NCBI GenBank assembly: GCA_017483985.1
Contig: JAFUUB010000082.1
Coordinates: 1 to 64,000, forward strand
Length of the DNA stretch: 64,000 nucleotides
Direction: 5' to 3'
Source of the DNA: Bacteroidales bacterium
GTDB taxonomy: Bacteria > Bacteroidota > Bacteroidia > Bacteroidales > UBA932
Of this stretch, positions 29,939 to 38,757 are shown piece by piece. The stretch's first letter is position 1. Every line of letters begins with the position of its first letter. The translations under genes and the position numbers were made by a program. Below the pieces are notes generated by a model, which had not been told where the DNA came from, ran no database searches, and saw only the letters and a list, made by a program, of their open reading frames with translations.

Positions 29939-32569
29939 ATGTCAAAAAAACGTTTCCTCCTCCTGTCCCTGCTGCTGGCGGCCGTCGTCCCCGCTTCTGC
30001 CCAGTCGTTCAAGGTTGATGGCCAGGGCGTCATCCGCGATACGAAGACCCGTCAGGAAGGCGCCTGGTTCGGCGTCAACTACACAGCGCCTTTCGCCCAC
30101 GCGTACCGTCAGTTGCAACGGTTCGGCGCAGACATCAAACAAACCATCGACAAGGACACTTACCACCTTGCGCGGATGGGAGCCAATGCCTACCGCATCC
30201 ACGTCTGGGACTATCAGATCACCGATGCGGAAGGGAACCTGCTTTCCAATGAGCATCTGGACCTGTTCGACTATCTCATCGCCCGGCTTGAGGACCGTGG
30301 CATCAACATCGTCCTCACGATGATCATGGGCGGGAACAACTTCTATCCCGAGCCCGGAGAGGACCTGCCCGGATTCTCTGGCAGCATGAGCAAAGCCTTT
30401 GCGACCAGCGACCCGGGAGCCGCGGCCATCGAAGAGAACTACATCCGGAACTTCCTGAACCACCTCAATCCGTACACCGGGCACCGGACCAAGGAGGATC
30501 CGATGATCGTGGGTTTCGAGGTCAACAACGAGCCGACCAACAATACGCCGCCCAAGGAAACAACCGCTTTCGTCAACCGCATGATCGACGCCGTACGGAG
30601 CACCGGTTGCAAGAAACCGGTCTTCTACAATGTCAGCCACAACTTCCAGAACACGCAGGCATTCTACGACTCCAAAATGGATGGCGGTACGTTCCAGTGG
30701 TATCCGACCGGCCTGGTGGCCAATTTCACCCGCAAGGGGAATTTCCTGCCCCATGTTGCCGAATACAAGATTCCCTTCGACAACATCAAAGGCTTCGACA
30801 AGAAAGCCCGGATCGTCTATGAATTCGATGCCGCCGATCAGTGGGCGGCCTATCTCTACCCGGCTATCGTCCGTTCGTTCCGCACCGCCGGATTTCAGTG
30901 GGTAACCTTCTTCGCCTATGATCCCATCGACATTGCGCAGATCAACACCGAATACCAGACCCACTATCTCAACCTGGCCTACACGCCCTCCAAGGCCATC
31001 AGCTTCAAGATTGCAGCGGAAGCCATGCGGACCCTGCCACGGGGCGTCTCCTATGGCCATTATCCGGAAAACAACCACTTCGGGGATTTCTACGTCGAAT
31101 ACGAACGCGACCTCAGCGTAATGAATACCCCGCAGAAATATTTCTATTCCAACAGCAACGACATCCTGCCCAAGGATGCCGCCGCCTTGACGGCCGTAGC
31201 CGGTGTCGGCAGTTCGCCCGTCGTGCAATACGAAGGGACCGGCGCCTATTTCCTTGACAAGGTTTCGGACGGGATCTGGCGACTCGAAGTGATGCCGGAC
31301 CAGGTGCTGCTCTCCGATCCCTTCGCCAAGGCCTCCCCGCACAAGGAGGTCAATACGATCCTTTGGAATGACTGGAAGATGAGCGTTTCGCTCCCCGACC
31401 TGGGAGAAGCCTATTCCCTCCGTCAGATCGACGGCAGCGGCACTAGGCAGGGAACGGCGGACGGAACGGCGGTCACGGTCTCTCCGGGTACCTACCTGCT
31501 GGCCCGTCAGGGTGTTTCGACCCGGGACATCCAGCCGTCGCAGCGTCTGGGCAACATCCGCCTCGGAGAATTCGTCGCCCCGGCTCCCCGCCAGAAGACC
31601 CTGGAGGTCCTTCATGAACCGGTGGCCGTCGCCAGCGCCGGACAGGAGCTGAAGGTTTCCGCCCGCGTGATCGCTCCGGAACTTCCCGACTCCGTGATCC
31701 TCTACTCCTCCGCCCTGTACGAGCGCCCCGCAGGGGGCAGACAGGGGCAAGGCAGGGTCGCCACGCGGCCGCCGACCCGCCGGATGGTCCGGACCAACGG
31801 CTACACCTTCGAAGCAGCCATCCCGGCAGGCGGAGTGGTCGCAGGTAACCTGGATTACTACATCATCACCTATCAGGACGGTGCCGCGACCACCTTCCCG
31901 GGCGGTGTGCCCGGACTCCCTTCCGACTGGGATTTCTACAACGGAGGAAAGACATGGGCAACGGAAGTCGCCGCCCAGGGACAGCCCGTCCTGCTCTACG
32001 GGCCGGATTGGTTCGACAAGGCTGAAGTCTTCGGCGTCAAGATCCGCAATGTCCGCAAATCCCTGGCGCCTGCCGCCTATCCCGGCGCCACCAGGTCCAC
32101 CCGGATCGAGACGGCCCGCATGATGATGCGGCCAGGCGGCGCACCCGCCGATGCGCAGGCCCGTCCCGCGGAGGATGGGGAAGCCTTCCTCCGCCTGAAC
32201 GTCAAAGACCTTGTCGCAGGTCGCAAGGCCGACCTCGCGACCTGCGGGAAACTCTGTATCAAAGTGGAAGGCTGCGACGGAATCCCGACCATCCGTGCCG
32301 GTTTCAAGACCAGAGACGGATTCTCCTACAAAGCGGATGTCCCTTGCCATGAGGGCATCATCGAGATCCCGGTCGCGTCCCTGAAACTGACCAGCACCAT
32401 CATCCGTCCGGAGACCTATCCGGGCTTCCTGCCCGACTACTTCATTCCCGACCCGGCCCTTGCCCCGGCATTCCGGCTCCAGGATATCGAGTCCTTCGAG
32501 ATCGGGTCGGCCCAAGTCTCATCCGATGCCGTCTGGTCGCTGGACCTGGCATCCTGCTGGCTCCAATAG
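29939..32569 (+). CDS. secreted clan GH-A (GH5-like) glycosidase
   Basis: This 876-residue exported protein (signal peptide LLLSLLLAAVVPASAQ) has a TIM-barrel catalytic region in residues 25-360. The probable acid/base Glu is in VGFEVNNEPTNN and the nucleophile Glu in RIVYEFDAADQ, the spacing expected of clan GH-A enzymes such as GH5. Residues 370-876 form several beta-rich accessory domains, possibly carbohydrate binding. A low-complexity insertion (RPAGGRQGQGRVATRPPTRR) sits near residue 600 and is coded by a GC palindrome. The divergent GH2 gene suggests a small glycan-utilisation pair, perhaps controlled by the AraC regulator. The exact GH family and substrate are not assigned. Confidence 0.75.
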   Translation: MSKKRFLLLSLLLAAVVPASAQSFKVDGQGVIRDTKTRQEGAWFGVNYTAPFAHAYRQLQRFGADIKQTIDKDTYHLARMGANAYRIHVWDYQITDAEGNLLSNEHLDLFDYLIARLEDRGINIVLTMIMGGNNFYPEPGEDLPGFSGSMSKAFATSDPGAAAIEENYIRNFLNHLNPYTGHRTKEDPMIVGFEVNNEPTNNTPPKETTAFVNRMIDAVRSTGCKKPVFYNVSHNFQNTQAFYDSKMDGGTFQWYPTGLVANFTRKGNFLPHVAEYKIPFDNIKGFDKKARIVYEFDAADQWAAYLYPAIVRSFRTAGFQWVTFFAYDPIDIAQINTEYQTHYLNLAYTPSKAISFKIAAEAMRTLPRGVSYGHYPENNHFGDFYVEYERDLSVMNTPQKYFYSNSNDILPKDAAALTAVAGVGSSPVVQYEGTGAYFLDKVSDGIWRLEVMPDQVLLSDPFAKASPHKEVNTILWNDWKMSVSLPDLGEAYSLRQIDGSGTRQGTADGTAVTVSPGTYLLARQGVSTRDIQPSQRLGNIRLGEFVAPAPRQKTLEVLHEPVAVASAGQELKVSARVIAPELPDSVILYSSALYERPAGGRQGQGRVATRPPTRRMVRTNGYTFEAAIPAGGVVAGNLDYYIITYQDGAATTFPGGVPGLPSDWDFYNGGKTWATEVAAQGQPVLLYGPDWFDKAEVFGVKIRNVRKSLAPAAYPGATRSTRIETARMMMRPGGAPADAQARPAEDGEAFLRLNVKDLVAGRKADLATCGKLCIKVEGCDGIPTIRAGFKTRDGFSYKADVPCHEGIIEIPVASLKLTSTIIRPETYPGFLPDYFIPDPALAPAFRLQDIESFEIGSAQVSSDAVWSLDLASCWLQ
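31725..31738. repeat. GC palindrome inside the GH-A gene
   Basis: GCCCCGCAGGGGGC forms a perfect short hairpin within an Arg/Gly/Pro-rich coding insertion, comparable with the palindromes at 28369 and 41478. Confidence 0.5.
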
Positions 32570-32591
32570 CCATCTGCGCCGGACATGAATA

Positions 32592-33029
32592 TTATTTCTG
32601 CTTCTTGAGGAGATCGCGGATCTCTTCGAGCAGGACGACATCGTCCGGCTTCGGAGCCGGTGCCTCGGGCTCTGCCGGGGCTTCCTCTTTCTTGGCAGCC
32701 ATGTCCTTCGCCTTGTTGATCGCTTTGATCACCAGGAAGATACAGAATGCGACAATCAGGAAGTCAACCACGACCTGGATAAAGTTGCCGTAGTTCAGCG
32801 TTACGGCCGGTTTGACGACTTCCTCGCCGTTCATGACGGCCTGGCGGAGGGTGGCGGAAAGGGTGGTGAAATCCACATTGCCCAAGAGGGCGCCGACGAG
32901 CGGCATGATGACATCGTTCACCAGGGAAGTGACGATCTTGCCGAAGGCGCCGCCGATCACGACACCGATGGCCATGTCAAGGACGTTGCCCTTCATGGCA
33001 AACTCCTTGAATTCTTTCATGAATCCCAT
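32592..33029 (-). CDS. mscL: large-conductance mechanosensitive channel
   Basis: This 145-residue inner-membrane protein is the MscL safety valve for hypo-osmotic shock. The N-terminal helix [20 protein letters not shown] leads into TM1 ([21 protein letters not shown]), TM2 is [19 protein letters not shown], and the C-terminal helix ends [12 protein letters not shown] after a Glu/Pro-rich linker. The start is at 33029 or the second Met at 33020, which matches most MscL proteins. It is apparently monocistronic. The only upstream promoter-like sequence is a weak TATCTTG. Confidence 0.95.
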   Translation of the reverse strand: MGFMKEFKEFAMKGNVLDMAIGVVIGGAFGKIVTSLVNDVIMPLVGALLGNVDFTTLSATLRQAVMNGEEVVKPAVTLNYGNFIQVVVDFLIVAFCIFLVIKAINKAKDMAAKKEEAPAEPEAPAPKPDDVVLLEEIRDLLKKQK

Positions 33030-33087
33030 AATGCGAGTGAATTAGAGGTTATTACACGTTAGGATGCAAGATAGCGAAAAATCTCGT

Positions 33088-33729
33088 TCATTCATCCTTC
33101 CGGACCGGAAAAACGACAGAAATTTCCTGCAGGACGGGGTCGCGGGACAGGTCGTTGGGGTTTGTGCCCGGCGTTCCCTCGGGCACCGGGACCCCCAGCC
33201 GGGCATAATGCTCCGTCCAGTAGGGGTCGGTTTCCCCGTCCGGACCCTTGAACGTCATGGGCCGGGCCGTAAAAACGGGAGACCCGTCTTCGCGGCGGAA
33301 ACACTGCCAGACCAATTCGCTGCAATAGACCGATTCCATCCCTTCCGCGAAGGCGTAGTCGTAGGGACGGCCCAGATAGGTCTCCGCCTGCCGGACCGCC
33401 CTGCGTCCGATACGCGCGGCACCGGGACCTGTCAGGCGACAGACACGGACCACCGGCCGTCCGGAGGCATCCTGGGCGGAGGAGGCCAGAAAATCCGTCA
33501 GCGGAGTCCGCGCCACCCCCGCCTGGGTCGTCGCTTCAAGCACATAGGTGCCGGTGCGGTCGGTCTGGATGATCCCGACATGGGACCAGGCACCGTCGGT
33601 CACCTGCTCGATCGCATCGGTGAAACCGTTGGAATCATTGGCCTGGAAAATCAGGTCGCCATCCTGCATGCCGCCCCTCGAGCAGGCAGCCAGCAGCCCC
33701 ATGGCCAGGAATGTAAGACATCGGTTCAT
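33088..33729 (-). CDS. YiiX-like permuted papain-fold lipoprotein
   Basis: This 213-residue lipoprotein (lipobox GLLAAC) belongs to the YiiX/YebB-like branch of NlpC/P60-type permuted cysteine hydrolases. The family start GDLIFQAN, the catalytic His in DGAWSHVGIIQ and the Cys in ESVYCSELVWQCF are all visible in the permuted order. The substrate may be a peptide or an amide-linked lipid or wall component; this cannot be told. The start at 33729 was chosen for its lipobox and because a -7 element ends six bases upstream. An in-frame start at 33756 precedes that promoter. Confidence 0.85.
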   Translation of the reverse strand: MNRCLTFLAMGLLAACSRGGMQDGDLIFQANDSNGFTDAIEQVTDGAWSHVGIIQTDRTGTYVLEATTQAGVARTPLTDFLASSAQDASGRPVVRVCRLTGPGAARIGRRAVRQAETYLGRPYDYAFAEGMESVYCSELVWQCFRREDGSPVFTARPMTFKGPDGETDPYWTEHYARLGVPVPEGTPGTNPNDLSRDPVLQEISVVFPVRKDE

Positions 33730-33734
33730 GGATA

Positions 33735-33742
33735 CAAAGATA
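33735..33742 (-). promoter_or_regulatory. -7 element of the YiiX-like gene
   Basis: The minus strand reads TATCTTTG, ending six bases before the ATG at 33729, so the message is predicted to be leaderless or nearly so. Confidence 0.55.
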
Positions 33743-33791
33743 GCCATCGCAATCAATTCGACAAATCTTTCATTTTTTCAATCCTTTTGGC

Positions 33792-33799
33792 TAATTTTG
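33792..33799 (+). promoter_or_regulatory. -7 element of tnaA
   Basis: TAATTTTG matches TAnnTTTG and gives a leader of about 30 bases before ATG 33837. No TnaC-like leader peptide is visible in that space. Confidence 0.6.
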
Positions 33800-33836
33800 C
33801 GAAAACCGAAACCAAATAACAACTAAAACAATAATT

Positions 33837-35213
33837 ATGGAACTTCCTTTCGCCGAATCGTGGAAAATCAAAATGGTTGAGCCCATCCGGAAAAGCACCC
33901 GCAGCGAGCGGGAACAATGGCTCAAAGAAGCCCATTACAACGTCTTCCAGCTCAAGGCCGAGCAAGTCTATATCGACCTGCTGACCGACTCCGGTACCGG
34001 AGCGATGTCCGACCGCCAGTGGGCGGAAATGATGCTCGGTGACGAGAGCTATGCCGGTGCCACCTCCTTCTATAAACTGGAGGCCATGGTCAAACGGCTC
34101 TTCGGCATGTCCTACGTCATCCCGACCCACCAGGGCCGCGCCGCCGAAAACGTCCTCTTCTCCTACCTGGTCAAAGAGGGCAACGTCATCCCGGGCAACG
34201 CCCACTTCGACACCACCAAGGGCCACATTGAAAGCCGCCACGCCCATGCCATCGACGTCACGACCGACGAGGCGAAGGACACCCAGCTGGAGGTCCCGTT
34301 CAAGGGCAACGTCAGCCTGGAGAAACTGGAGAAGGTCCTCCGCGAGAATCCGGGGAACGTCCCCTTCATGGTCCTGACCGTGACCAACAACACCGTCGGC
34401 GGCCAGCCGGTCAGCATGGAGAACATCCGCCAGACCTGCGAACTGTGCCACCGCTACGGCGTCCCCGTGGTCATGGATTCCGCCCGTTTCGCCGAGAATG
34501 CCTATTTCATCAAGACCCGCGAAGAAGGCTATGCCGGCAAGACCATCAAGGAGATTACGGCCGAGATGTATTCCCATGTCGACGCCATGACCATGTCCGC
34601 CAAGAAAGACGGCATCGTCAACATGGGCGGAATCAACGGCTTGAATAACAAGCAGTGGTACGAAGGCGCGAAGCTCTTCTGCATCCCCTTCGAGGGGTAT
34701 GTCACTTATGGCGGCATGAACGGCCGTGACATGAACGCCCTGGCCCAGGGCCTGGACGAGAACACGGAATTCGACATGCTGCATACCCGCATCCACCAGG
34801 TCGCCTACCTCGCCTCCAAACTGGACGAATACGGCATCCCCTACCAGCGTCCGGCCGGCTGCCACGCCATCTTTGTCGACGCCGACAAGGTGCTGGACCG
34901 CATCCCGAAAGAGGAATTCCCGGCCCAGACCCTGACCTGCGAACTGTACCTGGAAGCCGGCATCCGCGCCTGCGAAATCGGCTACATGCTGGCCGACCGC
35001 GATCCCGAGACCCGCGAGAACCGTTTCGGCGGCCTTGACCTGGTCCGTCTCTGCATCCCCCGCCGCGTCTATACCGACAACCACATGGATGTCATCGCCG
35101 CCGCGATGAAGAATGTCTACGACCGGCGCGAGAGCATCACCCGCGGCGTGGCCATCGAGTGGGAGGCGCCGTTGATGCGGCACTTCACCGTCCAGCTCAA
35201 GCGACTGCAATAA
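33837..35213 (+). CDS. tnaA: tryptophanase
   Basis: This 458-residue PLP beta-eliminating lyase splits tryptophan to indole, pyruvate and ammonia. The PLP lysine is Lys257 in MTMSAKKDGIVNMGG, and the cofactor pocket includes PTHQGRAAENVLFS and VVMDSARFAENAYF. Tryptophanase is favoured over tyrosine phenol-lyase because the substrate-specifying segment reads AGIRACEIGYML, with a hydrophobic residue where tyrosine phenol-lyase has Arg in MERG. MDSARFAENAYFIK is also the tryptophanase form. It appears to be transcribed alone from its own promoter. Confidence 0.93.
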   Translation: MELPFAESWKIKMVEPIRKSTRSEREQWLKEAHYNVFQLKAEQVYIDLLTDSGTGAMSDRQWAEMMLGDESYAGATSFYKLEAMVKRLFGMSYVIPTHQGRAAENVLFSYLVKEGNVIPGNAHFDTTKGHIESRHAHAIDVTTDEAKDTQLEVPFKGNVSLEKLEKVLRENPGNVPFMVLTVTNNTVGGQPVSMENIRQTCELCHRYGVPVVMDSARFAENAYFIKTREEGYAGKTIKEITAEMYSHVDAMTMSAKKDGIVNMGGINGLNNKQWYEGAKLFCIPFEGYVTYGGMNGRDMNALAQGLDENTEFDMLHTRIHQVAYLASKLDEYGIPYQRPAGCHAIFVDADKVLDRIPKEEFPAQTLTCELYLEAGIRACEIGYMLADRDPETRENRFGGLDLVRLCIPRRVYTDNHMDVIAAAMKNVYDRRESITRGVAIEWEAPLMRHFTVQLKRLQ

Positions 35214-35265
35214 TTTTGCAATCAGCCAAGAAAATATTACCTTTAATGCCGCAAAAAGTTGTAAG

Positions 35266-36225
35266 ATGAAACGCACCGTCGCCCTTATCCTTTTCGCGGC
35301 ATTTCTGGTTTCCCCCCTCCCGGCACAGACCAAGCGCCAGAAGGAGCGGCCTTTTGTCGTCGCACTCCAATGGTCGGCCCAGGCCCAGTTTGCCGGCTAC
35401 TACGTGGCCAAGGAAAAAGGGTTCTACCAAGCCGAGGGGATCGACGTCCTGCTCAGTCACCCGTTCGTAACCGCCTCGACGGAGGAGCGTGCCCTGGCGG
35501 ACAGTGTCGACGCGATGGTCCTGCCGCTGGTGGAGGCCCTGGAAATCGTCGACAAGGGCATGCCGCTCACCAACATCCTGCAAACCTCGATGAACAGCGG
35601 GACGATGCTCATCTCCCGGTACGGGAATGATCCCATGCAGTTGGGTGGACGGGCGAAAATCGCGACCTGGCGGGCCGGTTTCAGCCAGATTCCCTACTGC
35701 GTCGTGAAAGAGAAGGGGCTGGATTACGAGGGCATTCCCTCCGCCACCATCGTCAATATCTTCGTTGCCGGCGCCGTCGACGCGTGCCTGGCGATGAGCT
35801 ACAACGAATACTACCAGATCCTTCAGGCCGGACTGATCCGGGATCCCAAGGCCGTCTACCGGTTCAGCGAACAGGGATACAACATCCAGGAAGACGGCGT
35901 CTACCTGACCCGCAGACGCTGGAACAAGGACCGGGACCGTGCGGAGCGGTTTGCCCGGGCCAGCCGGAAAGGCTGGGAATGGGCGGTCGCCCACCCGCAA
36001 GAGACCCTGGAGATCGTCATGCGATACATTGCAGATAACCGGATTGCGACCAACCGGACGCTACAGCGCCTGATGCTCGAAGAGACCCTCCGCCTGCAGC
36101 TGGATCCGGACAGCGGACAACGGGATTTCCGCCTGCGCCCGGATATGGTCCGGCAGGCCTCCGGCATGATGCACAAGGCCGGACTGCTGGAGCGGGAAAT
36201 CGGATATGAGGAATTGGTGCCATGA
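35266..36225 (+). CDS. NMT1/THI5-like periplasmic substrate-binding protein
   Basis: This 319-residue exported protein (signal peptide VALILFAAFLVSPLPAQ) belongs to the NMT1/THI5-like binding protein group often linked to thiamine-precursor or sulfonate uptake. Family features are VALQWSAQAQFAGYYVAKEK, GFYQAEGIDVLL, and a hinge around GAVDACLAMSYNEYYQI. No ABC permease or ATPase is nearby. Instead its stop overlaps by four bases (ATGA) the start of a membrane sensor with a PP2C phosphatase domain, which suggests that ligand binding is sensed rather than used for transport. The ligand is unknown. Confidence 0.82.
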   Translation: MKRTVALILFAAFLVSPLPAQTKRQKERPFVVALQWSAQAQFAGYYVAKEKGFYQAEGIDVLLSHPFVTASTEERALADSVDAMVLPLVEALEIVDKGMPLTNILQTSMNSGTMLISRYGNDPMQLGGRAKIATWRAGFSQIPYCVVKEKGLDYEGIPSATIVNIFVAGAVDACLAMSYNEYYQILQAGLIRDPKAVYRFSEQGYNIQEDGVYLTRRRWNKDRDRAERFARASRKGWEWAVAHPQETLEIVMRYIADNRIATNRTLQRLMLEETLRLQLDPDSGQRDFRLRPDMVRQASGMMHKAGLLEREIGYEELVP

Positions 36226-38154
36226 GAAAGCTGATCGACTATATCCGGCATTCCCTCGCGGCCCGGCTGAGTATCTGGGTGGTCCTGTTCGCGGCCATGA
36301 TTTTCATGGCGACACAGCTGTTCGTCACCATCCAGTCCCGCAAGTCCATCCGCCAGGAAGCCATCAAGGGCGCTTCCCAGGTCCTGGACAACACCATCCT
36401 GCGGCTCAATGACATCATGGACGACGTCAAGTATGCCGCCGACAACCTGGAATGGCTGGTATACCGGCATCTGGAAGAGCCGGACGTATTGATGGACTAT
36501 TCCCGCAGCACCGTCCAGGGCAATCCGTTCCTGAACGGCTGCTCCATTTCCTTCGAGCCCTATTATTTTGAGGGACAAAAGTATTTCTCCGCTTACTCTT
36601 CCAACACAGACGGCGTCGTGGAGACCATCCAGGAAGGCGCTGACGACTACCAATACTTCTATCTGGACTGGTACCTGCTACCCAAACTGCTGAACCAGCC
36701 CTGTTGGACGGAACCTTACAATGACTGGGAAATCGGCGATGACAAGAGCCTGCAGACACAGATGCAGGTTTCCTACTGCAAGCCGCTGACCGCCGCCGAC
36801 GGAAAGTATCTGGGCGGCATCTCCCTGGACATTTCCCTGCGATGGCTCTCCGAGACCATCCTCGCCGTCCGGCCGTATCCGAATTCCTACAGCTTCCTGA
36901 TCGGCCGGGGCGGAACATATCTCGTCCATCCGGATGCCGACAAACTGTTCTACCAGACGCTCTTCACCGAAGGGTTGGAGCACCCGGATCCCGAGATGGA
37001 TGCCCTGGGCCAGGCCATGATCAACCTGGAAGAGGGCATGAAGATCCTGGACGTAGACGGCGTCAAGAGCTATGTTTTCTACAGGCCCCTGAAGGGAACG
37101 GGCTGGAGCGTAGGACTGATCTGCCCGGAAAAAGAGATTTTCAGCGGATTCAACCGGCTGCGCAACGCCACCCTCGGATTCCTCCTTCTCGGCCTCCTGT
37201 TCATGCTCCCCGTCTGCTTCTATGTGATCCGCAACCGGCTCAAGCCGCTCAGCACCCTCGCCGGACATACCGAGAAGATCGCTTCCGGCAACTTTAAGGA
37301 GACGCTGTCGCAAATCGACCGGGAAGACGAAATCGGAACGCTCTCCCGCTCCTTCGGCCACATGCAGACCTCCCTGGTCAATTTATATTCAGGAACTCAC
37401 CGCTACGACCGCCCAGCGGGAACGCATCGAGGGCGAACTCCGGATCGCGCGGGATATCCAGATGGGCATGGTACCCAGGACCTTCCCGCCGTTCCCCGAA
37501 CGGAAAGACATCGACCTATACGCCGCCATGAACCCGGCCCGCGAAGTCGGTGGCGACCTGTATGACTATTTCATCCAGGACGAGAAGCTCTTCTTCTGCA
37601 TCGGCGACGTCAGCGGAAAGGGCGTTCCCGCCAGCTTGTTCATGGCCGTCGCCCACAACCTCTTCCGGGTCGTCGGACAGCACATCCCCTCCCCGGCCGA
37701 GATCGCGAAACAGCTCAATGAGACCCTCAGCCAGGACAATGAGCAGATGATGTTCGTGACCATGTTCATCGGTGTCATCGATCTCCGGACCGGGTCCCTG
37801 ACCTACTGCAACTGCGGCCACAACCCGCCGGTCATCCTCGACGGGAAGGGATGCACGTTCATGGACTGCCAGTCCAACACCCCGGTCGGCGCCGTCCCCG
37901 GATGGGTATTTCAGGAACAGCACATCCCGAATATCAAGGGCAAGACCCTCTTCCTGTACACCGACGGACTGAACGAAGCCGAAAACCGCGGGCATGAGGA
38001 ATTCGGCAACGACCGCCTGATCCAGACCCTCGCCGCCGCTCCGCGAACCCGGGCCGAAGACATCGTCCGATACCTGCTCGATGCCGTCACCCAACACGTC
38101 CGCGGCGCCGAGGCCAGCGACGACCTCACCCTCCTCTGCCTCAAGGTCAAATGA
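36222..38154 (+). pseudogene. HAMP sensor with PP2C/SpoIIE phosphatase domain, one-base frameshift
   Basis: The span encodes a membrane sensor phosphatase of about 643 residues once one extra T is removed. The first part (36222 to about 37385) has a membrane span (SIWVVLFAAMIFMATQLFV), a Cache-like periplasmic domain, a second span (GFLLLGLLFMLPVCFYV) and a HAMP region. The second part, in another frame, continues IQELTATTAQRERIEGELRI into RDIQMGMVPRTFPPFPER and the phosphatase core with EVGGDLYDYF, IGDVSGKGVPASLFM and ASDDLTLLCLK. The T run at 37382-37384 has one base too many. It is a true frameshift mutation or a consensus error. It is coupled to the substrate-binding protein gene. Confidence 0.85.
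37382..37384 (+). other. site of the +1 frameshift in the phosphatase gene
   Basis: GTC AAT TTA TAT as present fails; removing one T gives GTC AAT TAT ATT CAG (VNYIQ), which joins the coiled-coil linker to the downstream frame. Confidence 0.8.
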
Positions 38155-38181
38155 TCCTCTTCGGAGATGCTGCGTCGCAAA

Positions 38182-38213
38182 TTTGCACGAAATCTGAAAA
38201 TTATCTATCTTTG
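38182..38213 (+). promoter_or_regulatory. promoter of tRNA-Ser(CGA)
   Basis: TTTG at 38182-38185 and TATCTTTG at 38206-38213 are separated by 20 bases, a good Bacteroidetes promoter about 36 bases before the tRNA. Confidence 0.65.
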
Positions 38214-38249
38214 TCGTCCGTCCTTTCCGGCGGGGCGACATGTTTTTCC

Positions 38250-38334
38250 GGTGAGTTGTCCGAGTGGTTGAAGGAGCCTGCCTCGAAAACAGGTGTACGG
38301 CAACGTACCGGGGGTTCGAATCCCTCACTCACCG
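38250..38334 (+). tRNA. tRNA-Ser(CGA)
   Basis: The 85-base sequence folds as a class II tRNA. The acceptor arms GGTGAGT and ACTCACC pair perfectly, the anticodon CGA is at 38284-38286, and the long variable arm (GTACGGCAACGTAC) is typical of tRNA-Ser. TTCGAAT is the T loop. The anticodon stem closes with a C-A mismatch (38281 with 38289), which is unusual but tolerated. CCA is not encoded. Confidence 0.95.
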
Positions 38335-38354
38335 CTTCGCGGTTCGTTCGGGAT

Positions 38355-38387
38355 TAGCGGCGCCAAAGGGCGCCGCTATCCTTTTAT
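38355..38387 (+). terminator. terminator after tRNA-Ser(CGA)
   Basis: TAGCGGCGCC pairs perfectly with GGCGCCGCTA around an AAAG loop (38355-38378), followed by a T-containing stretch TCCTTTTAT. Confidence 0.65.
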
Positions 38388-38515
38388 CCCCCGCTGCTTC
38401 GCAGCTGCCCCCAGGGGCATGCCGATTCCGCTTCGCTCCATCGGGTGCCTTCCGGTCGTCGCATCGCTCCTCCCTCACGGCACGCGCCTGAAGGCGCTTC
38501 GGCCCTTCGGGCCTT
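38388..38515. other. cluster of small hairpins, no gene
   Basis: Three perfect short hairpins stand close together: GCTGCTTCGCAGC near 38392, GCGCCTGAAGGCGC near 38484 and GGCCCTTCGGGCC at 38501-38513. No plausible coding frame exists here. Confidence 0.5.
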
Positions 38516-38708
38516 ATAATTCCATCGGTGAGTAAGGACTTCGTTCCGGCAGCACAGACACGGAATCCCGGTTTTATGCACTCCTGGTGTCAGGGGTAGG
38601 ACAAGAATCCGGGGCCTGACACCGTCATGGCGCAGAGAGGCGATTTGGTGTCAGTACTGCCGGAATTCCAAATACCGAAAACCGCATAATCCCGTCGGTG
38701 AGTGAGGA
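38516..38708. repeat. structured element bounded by 23-base direct repeats
   Basis: Direct repeats at 38516-38538 and 38686-38708 match at 20 of 23 positions (core TCGGTGAGTRAGGA). Inside, TTCCGGCAG at 38544 is an inverted match of CTGCCGGAA at 38658, and GGTGTCAGG (38586-38594) pairs with CCTGACACC (38615-38623). No ORF is convincing. It could be a small non-autonomous mobile element or a structured RNA. Confidence 0.5.
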
Positions 38709-38757
38709 GGATGCCCTTCACGGCACGCGGCGGATGGCGAATTCATGGGAAAAATCG

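Noticed and set aside
33837..35213. Tyrosine phenol-lyase
   Set aside because: The specificity segment AGIRACEIG lacks the Arg found in tyrosine phenol-lyase and the active-site strand matches tryptophanase.
38284..38286. tRNA-Ser as an amber suppressor
   Set aside because: The anticodons of the two tRNA-Ser genes are CGA and TGA, neither of which reads UAG, and the missing ileS residue is lysine.
38264..38491. Small plus-strand frames across tRNA-Ser
   Set aside because: They start inside the tRNA and run through hairpins; no conserved protein features.
38250..38708. Integrated element with att sites at tRNA-Ser
   Set aside because: The tRNA-end-like sequence at 38696-38708 is inverted relative to the tRNA, not a direct repeat, and no integrase or cargo lies between.
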